DNA from: Alternaria dauci
Taxonomy: Eukaryota > Ascomycota > Dothideomycetes > Pleosporales > Pleosporaceae
Direction of reading: 5' to 3'
NCBI RefSeq assembly: GCF_042100115.1
Contig: NC_091280.1
Coordinates: forward strand, 806,001-870,000
DNA length: 64,000 bases
In this document: piece by piece, positions 48,914-59,109 of the stretch
How the letters are laid out: each line of letters starts with the position of its first letter
How positions within the stretch are numbered: the stretch's first letter is position 1
Notes under the pieces: model-generated
Database searches by the model: none
The model's input: only the letters and a program-made list of their open reading frames with translations
Told to the model about the DNA's origin: nothing
Program-made: the position numbers and the translations under genes

Positions 48914-49220
48914 ATGGCCGACGACGGAGAAGTGAACCTCTACGACGAGGTCGAGATTGAAGACTGTTTCTACGACGAGACACTGCAAATATACCACCAC
49001 CCATGTCCATGTGGCGACCGCTTTGAGATTTCCATCTACGACATGCGCGACGGAGAAGACATTGCGCGCTGCCCCAGTTGTAGTCTGATGATACGCATCA
49101 TCTTCGATCCCGTACGCTATGCCCGTCCTCGCATGTCAGACGCGAAAAACTAACATGCTGCAGTCCGACCTCCCGCCAGAGAACGACGATGCGCCCAAGA
49201 GCGTTGCGATTACCGCCTAG
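48914..49220 (+). CDS. DPH3: Diphthamide biosynthesis protein 3 (CSL zinc finger)
   Basis: Exon 1 48914-49111 and exon 2 49164-49220 (52-nt intron with ACTAACATGCTGCAG) give 84 residues, matching the family's about 80. N-terminus has [15 protein letters not shown], and four zinc/iron-binding Cys lie in CPCG and CPSC. Splicing restores the end [15 protein letters not shown]. Dph3/Kti11 is an electron carrier for Dph1-Dph2 in diphthamide synthesis on eEF2 and also serves Elongator tRNA modification. It acts in the cytosol. Confidence 0.95.
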
Positions 49221-49481
49221 ATTCCTCCGCTTCCTACTTTGCTACTGTCGTGAGAGGACTTTATTCTAGCCTCTCAGCATCTACGGCGTTGTAATGCATA
49301 TATCAGGCGTTTGAAGCATGTTGGCTATCCTATGCGACCGCAGCCTGGGAAGCAGAGTTGAGCGTGCGCAATCAAACTTCATTGTCGCTATTCGCTATTG
49401 GCTACCGTTCAATCATGTATGCCCTCGTCTGACAAGAGGGCTTGTCTTCCGACGTGTGCTACCAAGCATAGCCCGTCCATC
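49221..49481. other. Convergent 3' spacer DPH3 / frataxin
   Basis: About 260 bp, no feature beyond expected 3' untranslated sequence. Confidence 0.4.
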
Positions 49482-50137
49482 CTAACGCGGGACCTCATCG
49501 TCAACACTGACGTCAACGCCCAGCTCTTTCCTGAGAATCTCAGTCAGCGAGCTGCCGTCCCTCAGGTACACCCAGTCGCCGATGCCTCCACCCTCTTTGA
49601 AATCCATGCCCTCTTGTGACATGACCCAGTCGAAGCGCTTGGGACCGGATATCGGGGAGCTGAGCCAGATCTGCTTGTTCGGGGGTTGCTTGTTCAAAAC
49701 AAAGGTATTCTGCTGCGAAGTGACTTCAAGGACGCCGGCCTGCGAAGGTATTAGTGTCAAGTGCGGAAGCATGCTGTGTAGGGTCGACTTGCCGAGTAGT
49801 CTACTTCAATCGCGGGGTCGTTCTCCTGAGCCTCCTCTAACCTCTGCAGCAGCTCGCCCAGGTAGTGGTCTGCGCGCTCGTGGAACTCCTCTATGGAGAG
49901 CTCGGTCGGCTTGCCAGGCTCGTCGTGGGCTTCGCTCTCCTTTGGCTTGGGGTCCTCTGAGTCAGGCATCATGCCCACTCTCATGCCCATTGATGCGTGC
50001 AAGCTGCGTACTGGGGCGGCATGGCTGACAGCTGGGGCTCTGCTAGCGATGATGCAATTGACGGGCGACTGGACGCGGACCGAAGTGCGGGCGGCGCGAC
50101 GGATGGCTGTGCCAGCAAATCGAGTGACTGGCTTCAT
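49482..50137 (-). CDS. YFH1: Frataxin (Yfh1 homologue), mitochondrial
   Basis: Exon 1 50137-49793 and exon 2 49739-49482; 200 residues. An Arg/Ala-rich N-terminus ([20 protein letters not shown]) is a matrix presequence. The frataxin fold begins at [20 protein letters not shown] with the acidic iron-binding ridge ([14 protein letters not shown]). Beta-sheet signatures follow the intron: [37 protein letters not shown]. Frataxin binds the Nfs1-Isu1-Isd11 complex and promotes iron-sulfur cluster assembly. The intron has a GC donor (GCAAGT...CGCAG); phase and homology across the junction require it. Confidence 0.95.
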
Positions 50138-50358
50138 TGTGATGGGATATGGGATGGGCAGAGAGTAATTGATAGAATTGGTGCAGTGGTGGTGAAAGCA
50201 GTAGTGGCAGTCATGTAAGTTAGCGAGTAGCGGACCTCTGTTCCTGGGCTGGAAGCAGCTGCAGCTTTGGAGCATGGGCTCGCCCGTGTCCCCCGCATCC
50301 TTTGGGTGGGACATGTCCTAAGCCAATAACACCACCACCACCACCAAACATCACCGCC
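50138..50358. promoter_or_regulatory. Bidirectional promoter frataxin / AP-3 sigma
   Basis: A 221-bp segment between two divergent start codons. It contains a CCAAT box at 50323-50327 and an (ACC)n tract from about 50329 just before the plus-strand start. The CCAAT box could bind the HAP complex, an inference. Confidence 0.55.
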
Positions 50359-51064
50359 ATGATCAACGCCGTCCTCGTCTTCAACAACGCCGGCCAGCCG
50401 CGCCTGACCAAGTTCTACACACAGCTGGTATTACGACGTGTCTGCTAGCATTGCGCTGCCCGACTGGCCGACTGACCCCCGCCCAGGAAACCAGCGTCCA
50501 GCAGCGACTCATCTCCGAGATCTTCACCCTCGTCGCCAACCGCCCAAACTCGGCATGCAACTTCCTGCCGTGAGTCGCCTCATGCCTTGAAACCGCACTC
50601 GTCCCTAATACGCGTCTAGTCTCCCCCCGCTCCTCGCCAGCAGCTCCAAATCTAGCACGCCCACGACGCCTCACAACGACACACCGTCACTCGTGACCTA
50701 CCGCCACTACGCCACCCTCTACTTCATCGTCATATCCACATCCACCGAATCGCCTCTCGCCCTCCTCGATCTCATCCAGGTCTTCGTACAGGCGCTCGAC
50801 GGCCTTTTCGAAAATGTATGCGAGCTAGATCTGATCTTCAACTTCGAGACGCTACATGCGACATTGGGGGAGATGATAGTAGGCGGTGTGGTGGTGGAGA
50901 CGCAGCTAGACAAGGTCGTTCAGGGCGTCAGGGCTCAAGGAAGAGTAGCCAAGAGACCGGTGAACGAAGGGAAGAACATTGGTGGAGGAGGCGGTGGTGG
51001 TGTTATGGGCGGACTGACATTCGGCGGACTGGGAAGAGGAGACGGCATGTGGGCTGGGAGATGA
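50359..51064 (+). CDS. APS3: AP-3 adaptor complex sigma subunit
   Basis: Exons 50359-50427, 50487-50569 and 50620-51064; 198 residues. The longin-type start MINAVLVFNNAGQPRLTKFY, then VQQRLISEIFTLVANRP and the core RHYATLYFIVISTSTESPLA, DLIQVFVQALDGLFENVCEL, DLIFNFETLHATLGEMIVGG identify the sigma chain of AP-3, which sorts cargo from Golgi/endosome to vacuole. Two additions are unusual: a Ser/Thr-rich insert after the second strand (ASSSKSSTPTTPHND) and a glycine-rich tail (GGGGGGGVMGGLTFGGLGRG) of about 30 residues. It diverges from frataxin. Confidence 0.93.
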
Positions 51065-51786
51065 TGGAGATGCTGCATGACGTCTGCGATGGCAGAACTT
51101 GCACCCACAGACCGTTGGACGCCCCAGCATCGCCCAGCAGCCCACATCCATACGCTTCCATTGTACAAAAAAAGCGACAAGTGACGGCGGAATGAGAACT
51201 TGCCATTCGAACGGGGCTTTGTGCTGGATCCGGCTTATGGAACGCTGTCAGACTCCTCGGCCCTATTCCAGACGCGCTCATGCCATCCACACCGACCCGG
51301 TACGGCTTGATACAATTCTTCCAGGCATTGAGGGGCCTACAGGTGTACGGCGCATGCTTACACAATCTGTGGGTTCATTTCAGGAAATTCCCCCGGACCG
51401 GGTAAACACATGGTAAAGGTCAAGGGTCGGGAGATGTTCGAAACGCCGCGCGTGGAGCCACTGCCGAGCTGGGATTAATGGAAACAAGCTTTTAATCTAC
51501 AGCCCTTTAGTTCCCCTCCAAGCACAAAGAGATGGCGAATAACAACTGTTACCTCTTCATCTATGCTGTGGCGCCCAAGATGTGGGGAGAAGCACTTTAT
51601 TCTCCAACTGCGTGACCTCATCTCCGCTATTGCTGATTGCTGATTAGTTTCGGTGAGATCCTTTTCAATGCATACGGCATCCCTTGAACCGCACACACGC
51701 TTCGGCTGAAGACGGCCTTTATAAGGGTGCCCAATCCCAAGGGAATTAAAACTACCAACTCGCTCGTTCATTCTCAAGTCAACACC
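51065..51786. other. Spacer with esterase promoter
   Basis: About 720 bp; carries promoter motifs of the CE1 esterase described separately. No gene seen. Confidence 0.5.
51391..51725 (+). promoter_or_regulatory. Putative CE1 esterase promoter: CreA-type sites and TATA box
   Basis: SYGGRG matches at 51391-51396 (minus strand CCGGGG) and 51582-51587 (GTGGGG), and TATAAG at 51720-51725, 62 bp before the ATG. Together they fit a carbon-repressible plant-wall-degradation gene. Single short motifs have a high chance frequency. Confidence 0.35.
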
Positions 51787-52793
51787 ATGCGCTTCCTCAC
51801 TGCTGTCACCAGCTTCCTATCTGTAGCCGCAGCGGCAACTCTCGGCAAACGCGCCGTGACGCCTGGCACGCTCTCCCAAGTCACTTCATTCGGCGCCGCA
51901 CCCACCAAAGCGGGCTTCTACATCTACGTGCCCAAGAAGCTTGCGGCGTCACCGGGAGTCATTGTTGCTATTCACTACTGCACTGGTACAGCACAAGCCT
52001 ACTACAATGGCAGCCCTTACAAAACACTGTCTGAGCAGTATGGCTTTATTGTCATCTACCCATCCTCGCCTCACTCTGGTACTTGCTGGGATGTTAGCAG
52101 CAAGGCAACGCTTAGCCACGAGGGTGGAGGAGACAGCAACACCATTGCCAACATGGTCAAGTGGACTCTTAGCGAGTACAAGGCGGATGCCTCCAAGGTC
52201 TTCGTTACCGGTTCTAGCAGTGGCGCCATGATGACCGTATGTTCCTTCAAACTTTACTTCGACTGACATGCTAACGTCTCTTCAGAACGTCATGGCAGCG
52301 ACCTACCCTGACCTCTTCAAGGCCGCCATCGTCTACTCGGGCGTAAGCGCCGGCTGCTTCGTCTCGGCATCAGGTGGTGTCGACGCCTGGAATAGCACCT
52401 GTGCTCAGGGTAACTCCATCGCTACACCTGAAGCCTGGGCCAACGTTGTCAAGAACATGTACCCCAGCTACACTGGTGCTCGTCCCAAGATGCAGGTCTA
52501 CCACGGTAGTGCTGACAGTACCCTGCGCCCGCAAAACTACCAGGAGACGATGAAGCAATGGGTAAGTGATCATACCATTCTCACTTGGGGTGTAGTCGAA
52601 GGCTAATGAGACACAGGCCGGCGTTTTCGGCTACGACTATAACAAGCCGCAGAGCACAAAGGCCAACGACCCTCAAAGCGGTTACACAAGGACCATCTAC
52701 GGTCCTAATGTCCAGGGTATCTATGCACAGAATGTTGGACATACCGTGCCCATTCGGGGTGCGGACGACATGGCCTTCTTCGGCTTTGCCTAG
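51787..52793 (+). CDS. Secreted CE1 carbohydrate esterase (acetylxylan/feruloyl esterase type)
   Basis: Three exons: 51787-52236, 52286-52561, 52617-52793; 300 residues. Signal peptide MRFLTAVTSFLSVAAAA with a KR Kex2-type site at residues 22-23. The alpha/beta-hydrolase of the esterase-PHB family follows: GFYIYVPKKLAASPGVIVAI, oxyanion region HYCTGTAQAYY, nucleophile elbow VTGSSSGAMMT (Ser about 146; the intron follows directly), a VYHGSADSTLRPQNY loop with the acidic residue, and the catalytic His in NVGHTVP. Acts outside the cell, removing acetyl or feruloyl groups from xylan. There is no C-terminal cellulose-binding module. Which ester is cut cannot be decided from sequence. Confidence 0.92.
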
Positions 52794-53002
52794 GTCTGTG
52801 AAAGAGGAAGGATGTGCTATTCACACTAGCCAAGTCCTTACCATAGCAGTATCGATCACGCATAGACCTTTCAATATGTATATTACATCCCCGTATATAT
52901 GGTCGCGATATGCCACACGTATACTTTCTCTCCCCTGTCTGTTCATCGAACTTGCTTTTCTGTTACACTCACCATTGGAGACCAACTCACAAAGTCAACC
53001 CC
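52794..53002. other. Convergent 3' spacer
   Basis: About 210 bp between the esterase and the next minus-strand gene; a short TA/AT-rich stretch near 52870-52900. Confidence 0.4.
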
Positions 53003-53719
53003 TCATCCAGCTTCTTTACTCCGACGAGGAAGCCCCCAACGTCTGCGTTTTGGCGGCTCGTCTTCATCGCTACTCCAGTCGAATTTGCTACTCAGTTCTG
53101 GCGTTGGCCCATACACAGGACTCTCCTCCGTCCCGCTATCATACCGCTTTCTGCGCAGTAGCAGCATAGGCTTGGGGTGTGGGTGTGGTAGAGAAATGAT
53201 ATCAAAATGCTTACCTGAAGGCATACTATAGCTGTTCTTGCGATACTGCTCCTTCATGTATAAGTCATCGTCATCCCAGTATTTCTGGCTGAGCTCGTGG
53301 ACACGGCGAGACGGAACGTAGTCTTCGTATCCACTCTCGTCATGGTACCTACTACAAGCATCTTGATTGTTGTTCGCTGATTGTATACGCTCATACCCCT
53401 CGTCAGTGAAATCAAAACTCGGTCCCAATGCCGCGCGCGTAGCATGTGCAGTCTTGGAGACCTTTGTGCGCCATTCGCGACTCAAGTTGGGTTGTTTTTG
53501 ATATGCTGTTTTTCGGAGTACCATGTAGGAAGAAGAGGGTAGAGAGGGCTGGGCGAAATGAGATTCTAGACGTGAGCGGTCTTGAAGTTTTACTAGGTAG
53601 CGGTATTCGTCATTGGGGAGGTAGTCTGAGGGAATGGTAGGGCGGTAGTGGAGGGACGGGTGGTAGGATGTGGGGTAATAGGTTATGGGTGTTTGTGTGT
53701 AGGAGAATGTTGGTGACAT
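53003..53719 (-). CDS. Orphan protein, disordered, Tyr/Ser-rich
   Basis: Single exon, 238 residues. Tyr- and Pro-rich start (MSPTFSYTQTPITYYPTSYH), a basic middle (REWRTKVSKTAHATRAAL), an acidic patch (SQKYWDDDDLYMKEQYRKNS) and a charged C-terminus (DWSSDEDEPPKRRRWGLPRR). A donor/acceptor pair is visible at about 53217-53155, but splicing it would shift the frame and replace the conserved-looking acidic/basic tail, so I keep the unspliced frame. No family recognised. Confidence 0.6.
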   Translation of the reverse strand: MSPTFSYTQTPITYYPTSYHPSLHYRPTIPSDYLPNDEYRYLVKLQDRSRLESHFAQPSLPSSSYMVLRKTAYQKQPNLSREWRTKVSKTAHATRAALGPSFDFTDEGYERIQSANNNQDACSRYHDESGYEDYVPSRRVHELSQKYWDDDDLYMKEQYRKNSYSMPSGKHFDIISLPHPHPKPMLLLRRKRYDSGTEESPVYGPTPELSSKFDWSSDEDEPPKRRRWGLPRRSKEAG

Positions 53720-54581
53720 TTTTAGTGTGATTCAAAGGGTTTAGGTGCTTTTTTGGTGTGTTGCTGTCGTTATATGAGTTGTGTCTAAGTGAAGGAATAC
53801 TTGCCAACGAACGGAAGTCATCTCTGGAATCTCTGGTGAACGATATTATAGGTGTATAGTGTTGCCGAAATTGTATTGTAAGGGTTGCGAATGTTGGTAA
53901 CTGACAGGAGAGAAATGTCGACATTGTGAACTTACTTACGCCATTATCGTTCTTCTGATCCGAGACCCCATACTCGGGGCCCTTCACCAGATAACAGACT
54001 GTTGTCCTTGTCTATATCTCACAACAAGCATGGTTCCTGGCCTGTTCAAGTTAACCTCTGCGGCAATCCCGTCAATGAACTTTTCGTATCAGCCATCAGT
54101 AGTATGAAATTCGCATCTTCGATACCCAAGTGGCTAGGTTATCCTAAAGACTGTATCGGACATGTGCTTCGATGGCTTGTGAGATCGGTGTTGCGACATG
54201 AACTTTACCGTGCTTGCCTACAGGAAATGATGACGCAATGATCCCCTCCCAGCCTCTTCAACCGGAAGTAACGCCGGGTTTAATCTTCCAAATCTCTTCA
54301 TATTATCGTCACAATATGAGTGGTATCATCGGCATATATTGAATATAATGGTTGTTGCTTCTCAATGTTGGTCGCTGAAAGATGTCATGGAAAAGCAAAG
54401 TTCTCGTGGTGGCGATGAACGCTAAATTTCGGCAGCTTCGGCAGCCTCGATTGGACTCAGCGGTACCACTTGTAATAGACTGCGCAACACCTGTCTAACG
54501 TAACATCACCACATCATAGTCGGAAGAAAATACAAGATACGAATCTAAAAGGCATCGATCTAGAGTAACAAGAAATCGAAT
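53720..54581. other. Divergent promoter region with possible small frame
   Basis: About 860 bp between divergent orphan genes. An open frame at 54002-54241 plus has no ATG until 54104 and cannot be supported alone. Confidence 0.4.
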
Positions 54582-55322
54582 ATGGCGTCAGCATCAGTCA
54601 ACGGCGATCGAGCGGTGGATCTTACAGAGGCTGTTATCACGCTTCAGCAAACGATACAGAGGTTTATGAGAGACATAAGAGCAGGACGCGAGAGCTTTGT
54701 GATAAGACCAGTAGTTCCTACGAATGGTCAAGCGAACACGGCATATATAAGCGTAACGTCTGCTGACAAGGAGACCGAAAATCAGCTGCAAGCTTTGAAA
54801 GAGCAACTACGAGTCTTGGAACAGCAGCTACGATCAAGAGGGGACTGGCAACCACTGGATAAACTATTCAATCCATCAATACCGGCCATCCTGGACATCG
54901 CTGACCTTTCCAACGCTATCACACTACTGGACCATTTGATCAACTCTACGAAACCAACTCAACAAAACACTCCCCAACATACATTATCAGCATACACCTG
55001 GACTTGGGATCCCACCTGGCATGAGTTCTACACCTACATACCCTCTCAAGAAGTCTGGGTCTATCTTTCACGATGGAAGTTGAACGAGATCAGAAATGTT
55101 TGGGAGCATGTGAGCATGTCTGGTGTAAATCTCATGCCGGATACTGCGGCAGAGATGCTTGGCGCTTGGGAAGACTGGATCTGGGATCCGACGTGGCGAC
55201 GATGGTATTTGGATGTGGATGGGACTGAAACTAGCGAGAAGAGTCAGATCTTTGCAAGTCCGTGGCGTATACACGACGACGGCGAATGGGTCTATGTCGG
55301 TGTAACAGAGTCTGTAGTTTAG
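54582..55322 (+). CDS. Orphan protein with duplicated WDPTW motif
   Basis: Single exon, 246 residues. The N-terminal half has a helical segment (LTEAVITLQQTIQRFMRDIR) and a coiled coil (ETENQLQALKEQLRVLEQQL, residues about 65-84). The C-terminal half contains two copies of a Trp/Tyr-rich unit: TWTWDPTWHEFYTYIPSQEV near 139-158 and DWIWDPTWRRWYLDVDG near 198-214, then a third related end, WRIHDDGEWVYVGVTES. The spacing suggests a small repeated beta-type or WW-like ligand-binding module. No signal peptide, no membrane span. I do not recognise a named family. Confidence 0.65.
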   Translation: MASASVNGDRAVDLTEAVITLQQTIQRFMRDIRAGRESFVIRPVVPTNGQANTAYISVTSADKETENQLQALKEQLRVLEQQLRSRGDWQPLDKLFNPSIPAILDIADLSNAITLLDHLINSTKPTQQNTPQHTLSAYTWTWDPTWHEFYTYIPSQEVWVYLSRWKLNEIRNVWEHVSMSGVNLMPDTAAEMLGAWEDWIWDPTWRRWYLDVDGTETSEKSQIFASPWRIHDDGEWVYVGVTESVV

Positions 55323-55430
55323 CGAAGTTAACCTACTTCATATCGACACGAGATTACGGACAACGTTGGTGTGGCCCTCAACAGCGATCATCTGTCCGAC
55401 ACCGAGACACATGAGCACTGTGTATGAGCC
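55323..55430. other. Short spacer
   Basis: 108 bp between two plus-strand orphan genes. Confidence 0.3.
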
Positions 55431-56165
55431 ATGCATGTGAGACTAAGAGATCAGTTTGGTGTACAAGAACAAAGCCTAGAGCTTACACTTTCACAGAGTG
55501 CGCTTGCTATTATCTCGGACAATCCCTCCTGCAGCCCACTGTCTTCAGACGTCGTTCATACGTGTTTTGAGAACGGTGACAAGACGATGGATAGTCGAAC
55601 GAACACACGTGTGATCACACATATCGAAACCCACACGAAATCTCTACCTGTACTCTCAGAAGACTATCTTTCTCGCCGACCAGCACCCAAAAGTAACCGT
55701 GGACGTTATCCACTGCCCCTGTTTCTCAGTAACAAAGAACCTTGCGGGCGACCTGCTGCGGGCCCTAGAGAATGGAAATATACAAAACTGTCCGCGCGAT
55801 CCCCGGCGTTGGAGTCATTTCGTGATGACCATGGTGTTAGGTTCAAGCTGCGTGTTACTGTTCGAGACGTGCTGCTGAGTTTCAAATGGCATAAGTTGTT
55901 TGATGAAGACGGGCCACCGTCTAGAGCCAAGGCAAAGTGTCTAAAATATCTAAAGGCAACTTACAAGTCTTGCAAAGAATATATATCAAGGCGTGTATTG
56001 CGTTGGGGCAAGTTCTGGACTTTGCTTTGGCAGCAGCTAGTCATCTTTCCGTCCGAGTTGGAAGAATTGGATAACGATGCTCCGTATATCTGTTGGAAAG
56101 ATATTGAGCCGGGGACGATGATGAACACAGAAGATATTGAGCGCTTGTTGGGCCATGCAGTTTAG
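55431..56165 (+). CDS. Orphan protein, basic
   Basis: Single exon, 244 residues from ATG 55431; ATG 55587 would give 192 residues and may be the real start because the spacer to the previous gene is short. The region 120-210 is the most structured: FKLRVTVRDVLLSFKWHKLF, then KCLKYLKATYKSCKEYISRR and KFWTLLWQQLVIFPSELEEL, likely helices. The end is acidic (DIEPGTMMNTEDIERLL). No family recognised. Confidence 0.55.
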   Translation: MHVRLRDQFGVQEQSLELTLSQSALAIISDNPSCSPLSSDVVHTCFENGDKTMDSRTNTRVITHIETHTKSLPVLSEDYLSRRPAPKSNRGRYPLPLFLSNKEPCGRPAAGPREWKYTKLSARSPALESFRDDHGVRFKLRVTVRDVLLSFKWHKLFDEDGPPSRAKAKCLKYLKATYKSCKEYISRRVLRWGKFWTLLWQQLVIFPSELEELDNDAPYICWKDIEPGTMMNTEDIERLLGHAV

Positions 56166-57352
56166 CATGTGATCAGACGGGAGTAGCCACTTAAACATGC
56201 GATTGCAATCAAAAACTGACATGAATGCAAATCACAGACCATGTGACGGCGTTGGTAGGCCGCAATGGCCGAAAGGGCAAGATCCGCGCGTGGGCCGCAA
56301 AGGACGCCTATCTTGCAACCCGAGACTACATTCTAGATCTAAAGTAGGCTGCAACAGACAGGGACAACTGGTACATGGTGGTGGTGGTGGTGGTGGTGGT
56401 GAATAAGAAGCTTTTGACCTGGATACTCAATTAGCAGCAATGAGAATAAGTCGACCGGCCGTCTGTATAACAGCTCCTCCAGCATCACAGTGGTGTGTCC
56501 ACACTCATACACGTCTCGTCACCGCTAATATTTCAGTAATCTTGTAAAGCTCCGATCTCTTTCCGATCCAGTGCTTGCTTATAAACGGCTTGTATAGTCT
56601 GACAAGCCAGTGACGCGCAGATGTGATATGCCGAGGTGCATGCGAAGCCCGAACAACAATATGAAGCTGTGCCTTAAGGCAAAACAGGGCGGAACCAGAC
56701 GATGAGAAGATTTGTAGTTGTTACAGAGGACGAAGATGATTGGAGTGGATAGTTCGGAGCACTGTGTTGTGAAAGAAAGCGAGAGGGGGATGTTGCTTGC
56801 CAACTCAGGGCTATGACGTAAGCTCCGCGCTAATCTGCTCCTGTTTCATGAGCACGAGCCTTCCACTTCCACTTCTGTTTACAAACCTCATTCTGTTGTC
56901 ACGCCGCTTGTAACAGCAGTGGCCGTCGGGCTCGGGAATTCAGCTCAAAGGTCACGCGCTTTTACTGGCAATATTGATTGCCGGCAGTTCAGGTGACCGT
57001 TAACCTCCAGTTCCCCTTGCTTACAGCCGCTCACCGAACACGCTAGATTGGATGACCTATTTATCGACACTACTCTGCAATCCCGGCCAACACCGTTGGA
57101 GACTCGCTTAGCAGACACCCAGTTTACAAAGCGTCCCAACCATGACAACTACCGACATGACCTGGGCACTGGTTAATAACCAAAATTCTCCATCGATATT
57201 GGATATCTGCCATTGAATGAGCTGCACCCCACAATGCGCTTTCGCAGATATGAGAAATGCGGAGGCTTGCTCACGTGCTGGCATAATGTCGGCTGATAAT
57301 AGCATATCATTGTACTGACCTCAGTCTCATCATCGTGTAAGCACACGTCGTC
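56166..57352. other. Spacer
   Basis: About 1.2 kb between two plus-strand genes. Contains the (GGT)8 repeat. Small minus-strand frames (56579-56803, 56945-57148) lack support. Confidence 0.5.
56377..56400. repeat. (GGT)8 trinucleotide repeat
   Basis: Eight perfect GGT units, followed by GAATAA. Non-coding as far as can be judged. Confidence 0.95.
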
Positions 57353-58657
57353 ATGTTCGCTGTTCTTGTAACCATACTACTCGCACCAACATGTTTGCAT
57401 GCTCTGCTGCATCATCTCGCAGTTGGCACCACGAATGGACAGGCTTTGTACTCGCTGGAGATGAATGATGAGTCCAGGATGGTGTACACCATCCAAGCGA
57501 GGGACGCGCGTGGACCGTCGCCGTCTTTGGCTCTCGACGTCCGTACTTTGGTCTCCAATCTGAATCGAATCCGTTGACACATAAGCAAGCGTTCAAAGCA
57601 GCACCTGTTCAGTAGCCGTCCGCAAGATGGAACCTTGACCCGCCATTCCATTGCCTCGACATATGAGCTCATCAGCGAAGGAACCATGGAAATACCATCA
57701 TCGTGTAAGTTCTCTCCGTAGCATCTACATAAATCCATCTAATGATGTTCAGGTAACACTACTAGCTTTGGATCCCTCAAGCTGAGCTCTTCAATTCAGA
57801 ATACGGCGATATGGGGTACCGCTAGTACCGGTACCTGCAGCATTGTCTTTGGTCTGACGCCGGACGGTTACGACACCTTACGCTCGCAAGAAATCGCTGG
57901 CGATGTGCACTCGATCGCTTGGAGTCCCGGCGGTCGCAACCTGCACGCACTTGACTCACACAGCTCCCATCAGCTTTCAACATCCATTTCCAACTTTCGC
58001 ATATCCGAGAACCCGACTCTGCAGGACGTGGTCGGTGTTGACATCCTTGGTAACGTCACGAACGCTTCGCAGATTGTCGCACACCCCACAGAGACCTTGA
58101 TGTATATCGTTACTAAGGACACAAACGAACTAGTCGTTTTGTCGTTGGTGGGCGACACTCTGGTGGACAACTCTACTGTTGTTCTGCGATACAGATTGCT
58201 ACCGTCTACTCTAGATTTGAAAGAGTTCCATACCACTTCACTTGCCATTTCCGCCTCCAAAACCACACTATGGACACTTTCACAGTCATCTCGTCAAGCA
58301 GTCATCACATCTTTTACCCTCAACATCACAACAGGCGAGGTGATAGATGTCGCTGCGCGAGCTAGCTGGGAAGGAGTTGGTGAAGGTCAGCTTACGGCAG
58401 CACCGTTCGATGGTGGTGAGGTGGTCGCCGTCGCAAACTCCCCAACGGGATACATTACGGTACTTGGCCTCGATCGATCCATGCTAGATGCCGCCTATGC
58501 CGTCCAGGATCATGCTACTCACGACTACTTGCATCCAATGATTGTTGACAAGAGCGGACGCAGAGGCTTGTACATACCTGCATCACGAATCAAAAGCTAC
58601 GGCCGTACTCTCGTTGATGATTACGTCAACCTGGGAGAGAGTGTTTGGATCGACTAA
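57353..58657 (+). CDS. Secreted carboxy-muconate-cyclase-like beta-propeller (lactonase family)
   Basis: Three exons, 57353-57538, 57590-57704, 57753-58657, give 401 residues. Signal peptide FAVLVTILLAPTCLHA precedes HHLAVGTTNGQALYSLEMND, the first-blade pattern of the seven-bladed lactonase/3-carboxy-cis,cis-muconate cyclase family (LLVGTF...LYTLxFD). Later blades show VHSIAWSPGGRNLHALD, LQDVVGVDILGNVTNASQIV, HPTETLMYIVTKDTNELVVL and the end YGRTLVDDYVNLGESVWID. The first donor (GTCCGT) and its acceptor (GCAAG) are weak and could be placed differently; the second intron (GTAAGT...CTAATGATGTTCAG) is clear. A real cyclase activity for the secreted branch is unproven. Confidence 0.75.
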
Positions 58658-59109
58658 GATCCTCTACATTCCTTCAGGATAGGCTTACCAGTGCATTAGG
58701 GCGGAGATGATGCTTCAGTGGGTGTTGGAAAGAGAGGTGACAATGCTTGGACACAGCATCCTGACTGGTCTGTTGGAACTAGCGTTGTGAGGTAGAATGA
58801 AGACGCAGTAGTAGTAACGGTGTTTTACTGAATATCGGAACGCAACAAGAGTGCTTTTACACACTAACGCTCTATTGGCGCGAACGCCTTCTCATATTAA
58901 CCGTTGATTATCCCGTTGTCGCAACTCGAATAGGAAGGTCAAAGTGTCAGCAGCATCACGTAGGGCACTATCAGATCCTGCTAGGCAGCAACCCTTAAAT
59001 CCGAGCTGTGCGGACTCCGATCTGATAAGATTAGATCCGAACTCCGAGCGCATACAATGTACCAACATGTGAAAGATATTTAAGATGATTGTAATCAGAT
59101 CTTAATAGC
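58658..59109. other. Spacer
   Basis: About 450 bp. Has a short imperfect repeat built on AGATCCGA / TCCGATCT near 59018-59050. Otherwise promoter of the next transporter. Confidence 0.4.

Noticed and set aside
53155..53217. Possible intron in the Tyr/Ser-rich orphan gene
   Set aside because: Signals exist, but removal shifts the frame and truncates the charged C-terminus soon after; the unspliced frame is more protein-like.
54002..54241. 79-codon plus-strand frame
   Set aside because: No ATG until 54104, no splice donor linking it to a start, no known motif.
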